Assembly: GCA_015680685.1 (NCBI GenBank)
Contig: MNCI01017909.1
Location: forward strand, 1,353,369-1,417,368
Length of the DNA stretch: 64,000 bases
Direction: 5' to 3'
From: Gnetum montanum
Taxonomy: Eukaryota; Streptophyta; Gnetopsida; Gnetales; Gnetaceae
Shown here: piece after piece, positions 58,966 through 64,000 of the stretch
Position numbering within the stretch: the stretch's first letter is position 1
How the letters are laid out: each line of letters opens with the position of its first letter
Program-made: the position numbers and the translations under genes
Notes under the pieces: generated by a model
Database searches by the model: none
What the model was told of the DNA's origin: nothing
Seen by the model: the letters and a program-made list of their open reading frames with translations, nothing else

Positions 58966-60260
58966 CTACTACATTTTTTGTGCCTTTCTTGTTGATCATG
59001 GTAATGTTGAATTCTTGTAATATGACAAGCCCTCTGATCAACCTAGGACTCACTATTAGCTTATTGATTAGAAATCTTATTGCACTATGATCTATGTGAA
59101 CATAAATAGGATACTCGAGAACATAGTATTTGAATTTTTCTATTATGTACACCACTTCCATAAGCTTCGTTTCTATGGTGGTGTAATTAAGTTGTGCTCT
59201 AGTGATGCTTCTCATAGTACAATGTATGGAATATGGCATTTTCTAATTATCTAGCTAGGTTAGCATAGCATCCAGTGCATAATTTGAAGCATCTGTCATT
59301 ATGTGGAAGGGCTTAGACCAATCTAGAACTTGGAGAATTGGTGTTTTAATTAACTTATGTATGTGGAAGGGCTTGGACGTAGTACAATGTATGTCATATG
59401 GCATTTTCTAATTATCTAGCTGGGTTAGCATAGCACCCAGTGCATAATTTGAAGTATCTATCATTATGTGGAAGGGCTTAGACCAATCTAGAACCTGGAG
59501 AAATGGTGTATCCTTCTTTGTTAATTCTATCAATGATTTTGCTATTTTTGAAAAATTTTCTATAAACCTTTTGTAATATCTTGTGTGGTCCAAAAATGAT
59601 CTAACATCTTTGATGGTTTGTGGCCTTTTAGTGATGTTCTAAATGAATATGATCTTCTTTAGATCTACCTCAATCCCTTATTGTGATACTTTGTATTCTA
59701 AAATGATCCCATCTTGGACCATTAAATGGCATTTCTATCGTTTAAGCTTTAAATTTATCTCTACACATCTTTTTGATACCTACTCCAAATGGTCTAATAC
59801 TTGTTTAAAGTCTAGCTTGTAAGTTGAGAAATCATCAATAAATACCTCCACATCACTGCCTATTTAATTTTGGAAGATTCTTAATACTAGTCTTTAAAAG
59901 GTAGCAGGTGCATTGTAGAGACCGAAAGGCATTTACTTGTAGATGAACATTCCCCATGGATTGGTGAACATAGTTTTTTCTTAGTTTTTTGGTGCAATGT
60001 AGATCTAGTTATATCTCTTATATCTGTCAAGAAAGCTATAGTACTAATGTTTGGCTATGGTACTAGGACTTGGTCAACAAATGGTAAAGGAAAATGGTCT
60101 TTGAATGTTGTAGAGGTCAACAACTGGAAATGAATACATACTCTTCCCTTGTCATCTTTCTTTGGAACAATAACCAAAGGGCTAAACCATTTGCTATTTG
60201 CAATGGGGTAGATGAACCATGCTTTCAATAGTTTCTCCAATTCTTGTTTTATTGCTTCTT
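58866..60260 (-). pseudogene. pol: Element H: reverse transcriptase and RNase H
   Basis: RT begins near 60250 (LLKAWFIYPIANSKWFSPLVIVPKKD), keeps the catalytic FIDDFSTYKLDF at about 59846-59810 and runs to RYYKRFIENFSKIAKSLIELTKKD (59593-59520). RNase H follows: FHIMIDTSNYALGAMLTQ, AQLNYTTIETKLMEVV, VHIDHSAIRFL and GTKNVVAYHLSRL (58889-59239). FxDDFS with this RNase H is the Athila/Tat pattern. A 165-bp in-frame tandem duplication lies at 59217-59507. Several stops. Coding ends in an inverted repeat, and integrase is not found. Confidence 0.85.
59217..59508. repeat. 165-bp tandem duplication in RNase H region
   Basis: GTACAATGTATG begins at 59217 and 59382; about 126 bp match closely, with about 39 bp between. 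The shift is 55 codons, so the frame is kept. Confidence 0.85.
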
Positions 60261-60699
60261 TAAGCTTAGGATTTAGCTTTCTCTATGGTTGGCGTTGTAG
60301 CTTAGCAGTTGGATCTATATCTAGTGTTGACAAATTCATGGATCAATGTTTGTTATGTCATCGTAAGACCATGCAAATGCTATTGGACATTTATTAATCA
60401 CTTCTAATAATTTCTTTTTCTAATCCTTATCAAAGTTGGCATTGATAATTACTAGTTTCTTATTATTTAGAAAAGCATATTCCAGTATTGCTAGTAGGGC
60501 TTTTAACTCTAGTGGTTTTGGTTCAAACTTATTTGAGATCTTGAGTTGTCCCTATTTAATATCTTATTCTTAGCATGAATGTATATAGGGGGGGTTCTCT
60601 CCTTAACTATTTCAACTTATTTGTTTCCTCCATGTAGGTGCTTATAATCTGATTTGTTGATTTGGTGTATATTTTAGATTCTATTTTCTCATTAGTAAT

Positions 60700-61330
60700 C
60701 AGCCACTAGGTGCCTTCTTGTTTAGTGGCTACCACATACAAGTATATTCACACACATATTTTTTCTACACATCTCTTACATGCTATGTTTCCTTCTTGTT
60801 TAATGGCCCATATTTTTTGCACATAATTACACCGATTATCATTATGTGTGATACATGAAACTTTGCATCATTGAATGATTCCAGCTTCATCCTCCTTGAA
60901 AATCTCCAAGGACAAGTCCCTGATTCCAAGCTTAGCATCCACAATGCTAAGCCAAGCTCTTCCTATGATGATAGGGAACTCTCCCTTATTTTCCCCACAT
61001 GAATGACTAAGAAATCAACAAGATAGGACCAACCACTGATGATAGTGATGACATCATCTACCTATCATCATGGAACAATGATTAACTAGTTTGCAAGCTC
61101 TAATCAGATATTACTTTTCTTTAGTGGAAAAAGATTCCAAGCCTTGTACATGTCTTGTGAAATTAAGTTCACTCTTGACCCAAAATCAAGTAAAGATTTG
61201 CATGGTTTATGACCTGCTATTTAGAGATATATCAAGGAACTTCCTAGATTTGTTCTTTTTGTGGAAGTGCTCCTACCTTTATCTAGTGTGTAACGGTTTG
61301 GGTAAGCATGATAGTTGTTAAGTTTGCATT
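60700..61330 (-). pseudogene. Element H: retropepsin-like protease
   Basis: Shows SLLDFGSRVNLISQDMYKAWN (61205-61140 region), then GWSYLVDFLVIHV, and after a frameshift IIIGRAWLSIVDAKLG and VSCITHND. The active site reads DFG where Asp-Ser/Thr-Gly is expected. It aligns with the B protease block by block. Confidence 0.7.
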
Positions 61331-61339
61331 AGTAGAAGA

Positions 61340-63230
61340 TGGAAGCTTAGTGTTCCTTGGAGGAGTGTGTATAGATGGAGTTGAAGTAGATGGAGTCTCC
61401 ATCCTTTGAAACCTTTCTAGACTTATTCAAAAGAACAAACATTTCTTGGATTGAGGTTCATTCATGATTACTTCCTTCTACATGTTTACTATCCTTGTTG
61501 CATTCTTTTATTGTGGTGTGATGATAGCTCCCCCTGCATTATTGGTGGTGGCACCAACAGTAAAGGATTGGATGGTTGACTTAATGGGCCAATTGCTAGT
61601 TGATGTACGTATAGATTAGAATCCATCCTTGGAGTGATAGGTCTATAATACTCAGGTGGATAATATTGAGAGGAAGTATGAACTGAAGCATTCCTTGGAG
61701 AGATTGGATGTTGTACATAATATCCATAAGGATTTGGTTATCTATATGGATATTGTTACCTCGGTGGCGGCATGGACCATGCTTATGGTTGTTGCTACTA
61801 CTACTGGTATTGCTCCTATGGTTGAGGGTAAGCTTCACTTGGATAATAAGTTGGTTGGAAGGGTTGTTTGAGATTACCTTGAGGGTAAGGTAACCATCTT
61901 GGCATCTGCTTTTTTACAAATATTGGGTTGAGTGCATATGTCCCAGACTCTTACAAGTGGACCATAATAGGACAACATCCCTTAGGATGTTCATATTGTC
62001 ACACCTTGCATCCTTCCTCTTCTTTTGAACTAGAGTTAGTACACTCTTTAATTGAAGCAACTTTTGCTTTCTGGTTGTAGGTTTCTTGTCCATAGTCTCT
62101 TTTCTTCTTCTTATCTCTACCTTTATTGAGTGCTTATTCAATTCTTTCTTCTATGATCTTTAGAGTTGTAGCAAACTTTTCATCCACTGAGTTCCACATC
62201 TTTCCATCTTAGTTGCTATATCATCAACAAATTTTTTAAATTGGTAGAGTTTTCTTCTGGATCACATCTTCCAAGATTTCTTCTTCTTACTTATCACACA
62301 TTCGTACATCCCATTTTCTAATTAATGGATCTCAATTATATTTCTTAGTTAATTCTCTCTTTTTCAACTTGCCTTCCTCTTTTGCCACTTGATCTATTAA
62401 CCTTTAAATCTAATGGATGGTCATCTTTGATAGTCTTTCTTGGGCGTAGACCCCAAGGATTTCTTTGGTTTTATTTCTTAACCCATTGACAATATGTCTA
62501 AGTTGCTCCCTTTGTGAAAATCTCTAACCTAGGCATCTATGCAGAAGAGAGTAGTATCTATCCCTTGCTTCCATCCCTAGATTTTCTTTCTAAGGTTCGA
62601 CATCCTTGAGTAGGTTTTATATTTTTCATTAAAAAGTTTGAGCATGGTACTCTATCTCTAATTGATTCTAGTTCCAATGATTTGTACTAGCTCTCTACCT
62701 CTTTGATGAGTGTCCTAGAAAATAACTTGAGATTTTGCCAACCATTGTCAATATTTTGAAGGTATAGGCATCATGGAATGCTTGAAGGTGATGTTGTGTA
62801 TCTGCATTGTATTTGCCTTCAAATTTAGGAATGTTATTCATATCTAATTGCTTTATGCGACTATCCCTCACATGGCCGGTTGGAATATATACTGCTTCCT
62901 TGATGTTTATCATGCTTTGAGTGGCTAGTAAGGGTTCTTCATAGTTGTTAGGTTCATAAACTCTATTGTAGTGGTGATCCCTTTGATGCTCATAATGCTC
63001 CTTGTCCTCATACCTATTTCTACTCCTTTGTCTTTCATAGTCATTATCATCATCACTAGGATACCTTCTTCTATACTCCTCTCTTTCGTAATCTTTTTGT
63101 TTGTCTTTGTCATGGTCTCTCAATTTGCGTTCCTTCCTATCACACTTCACAAATAAATGTGAGGAGGTAGATGAAGCAGTCGAAGAATGGCGTTAGTTGG
63201 TTCTCCTTTTGTGACTTTGTGATTCATCCC
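61340..63230 (-). pseudogene. gag: Element H: gag (broken, cut by an LTR)
   Basis: Arg/Asp/Tyr-rich N-terminal part (63150-62900), then NIPKFEGKYNADTQHHLQAF at about 62850-62790 and decayed core (NEKYKTY... near 62620), a Lys-rich stretch, the knuckle (about 61960-62010; second Cys is now a TGA) and a Pro/Tyr tail with SSQYYPPEYYRPITP near 61650. An LTR inserted at 63231 removes its start. Confidence 0.7.
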
Positions 63231-64000
63231 TGATGAGTGGCGAGGTACCCCTACACTTAACCATACGAATACGAGCATTACACACGCGATTCAATTGAAC
63301 TCTGCAGACTAAGTGCCTACACACCTTATGGAACACTTANGATTGAACTCTGCAGACTAAGTGCCTACACACCTTATGGAACACTTAAGGTTAATCATTC
63401 GTTGTCTTCCCAAACTCACTTGTATTTGTCATGGTTGTATGGTTAAGTGAGTCTAAGGTATGTGATTTTTATATCTTTTGTGTTTTTATCGCCTATGCTA
63501 ATGAGGTAAAGGGTGAAGAGACTAAGTAATTAACTTTAACTAACTAAGTTCTAATGCCTAGCATCAGTATCTGTTCCCACTTACCGTTCACACCCTGAAC
63601 CAATGCAACCTTCTAGGATTACCAAATGCTATTCGTTACTGGGATTACCAAGCGTAACGCATGTGCTTGAAGCAGTCGTACTGAATGCACTTAACTATGG
63701 GAGAAGGGTTGAGAGAGATTTAATTAACTAATAAAGCATTTAAATGATGAACAATAAATAACAATAATTAAAGTCCTATATAGCCTATTCCATGCACTGC
63801 AAGGTTTATCTAACAGTTCGTATTTATTTTCGTACACAATTGTGCGTTTAGGTACAAAATTGCTCAAATAAAGATCCGTTTACTTTGGAGCTCCTACTAT
63901 GGGCACATGGAAATTACTCTAACTCTGGAATGGAAAAACTGCCAGAGTTTTGCTAAGGATCTAGATCTAGATTGTGAAACAAGGGAGAGCTTATTTATAG
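63231..64000 (-). mobile_element. B-type LTR, cut by the window edge
   Basis: TGATGAGTGGCGAGGTACCCC onward matches the B 5' LTR (for example CCTATGCTAA, GGGATTACCAAGCGTAACGC). There is no primer site on its left, so this is the 3' LTR of a minus-strand element inserted in H's gag; the rest lies beyond 64000. TTATTTATAG at the very end is its TATA box. Confidence 0.8.
63294..63387. repeat. 46-bp duplication around a single N
   Basis: 63294-63339 and 63342-63387 are identical and flank one N at 63340. This looks like an assembly join, as the B LTR has only one copy. Confidence 0.8.

Larger units (their letters stand above)
46267..63230 (-). mobile_element. Element H: old pol-bearing gypsy element, split by element D
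   Basis: Minus-strand Athila/Tat-like element: gag (63230-61340), protease, RT, RNase H (to 58866), T-rich tract, noncoding region, ORF2 (50125-47336), decayed polypurine tract and 3' LTR (46267-47128). Element D sits in it at 51912-58372 with a 5-bp duplication; sequence on either side of D joins in the order seen in A and G. A B-type LTR interrupts its gag at 63231, so its 5' LTR and primer site lie outside the window. Integrase is missing. Confidence 0.75.

Noticed and set aside
61621-61690. PPEY in the gag tail of H as a PPxY late domain
   Set aside because: A, D and B do not keep the motif, and late-domain use by plant retrotransposons is not expected.
63231-63300. LTR at 63231 as the 5' LTR of element H
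   Set aside because: No primer site lies beside it, it cuts H gag, and its sequence is B-type and much less decayed than the H 3' LTR.

Overview
This is a window of plant nuclear DNA: AT-rich, with one spliced housekeeping gene in a sea of old, nested retrotransposons. Plant origin follows from the plant-type ribosomal protein L34 gene, Sirevirus-like and other Ty1/copia elements, Athila/Tat-like Ty3/gypsy elements with a tRNA-Asp-type primer site, RTE LINE tails and a tRNA-derived SINE. The species cannot be read from the sequence. The only gene that looks intact is RPL34 (minus strand, 40936-44371, four exons, 120 codons, first intron GC-AG), with telo-box motifs upstream.

Layout. 1-1440: 3' end and LTR of a Sirevirus-like copia element. 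1641-9889: element E (+), an old gypsy element with pol, a long noncoding stretch, a second ORF (ORF2) and a 3' LTR. 9985-18437: element J, an LTR-like pair with a SINE inside, its lower LTR split by element B (10470-15443, minus, target duplication ACTAT). 19125-25266: element G (minus), gag-protease. 25407-32021: element A (+), complete, target duplication CTTTG. 34325-38112: a copia element (minus). 38118-38960: an RTE LINE 3' end. 40936-44560: RPL34 and promoter. 44800-46266: decayed LTR element. 46267-63230: element H (minus), an old gypsy element (gag, protease, RT, RNase H, ORF2), split by element D (51912-58372, minus, target duplication GTAAG). 63231-64000: LTR of another B-type element that runs off the window.

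E, H, G, B, A and D belong to one family. Its shared plan is LTR (TGATG...CATCA, palindromes upstream of a TATAAATA box), tRNA-Asp-like primer site, gag with an unusual CX2CX3HX4C zinc knuckle and a Pro/Tyr-rich tail, optional protease/RT/RNase H/integrase, a T-rich tract, about 1.9 kb of conserved noncoding DNA, then ORF2 and a GGGGG-type polypurine tract. E and H carry pol and a long ORF2 (about 930 codons, coiled coil). G and B keep only gag-protease. A and D keep gag and a shortened ORF2 and have no pol, so they probably moved with enzymes supplied by relatives.

The most unusual material is the noncoding stretch between gag/pol and ORF2. Five copies can form the same two-stem, pseudoknot-type RNA fold, with compensatory base changes in both stems. 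Four copies have a branch point (TACTAAC-like) exactly 23 nt before an AG that directly precedes the ORF2 start codon. This suggests a structured RNA element and a spliced ORF2 message in a retrotransposon family.
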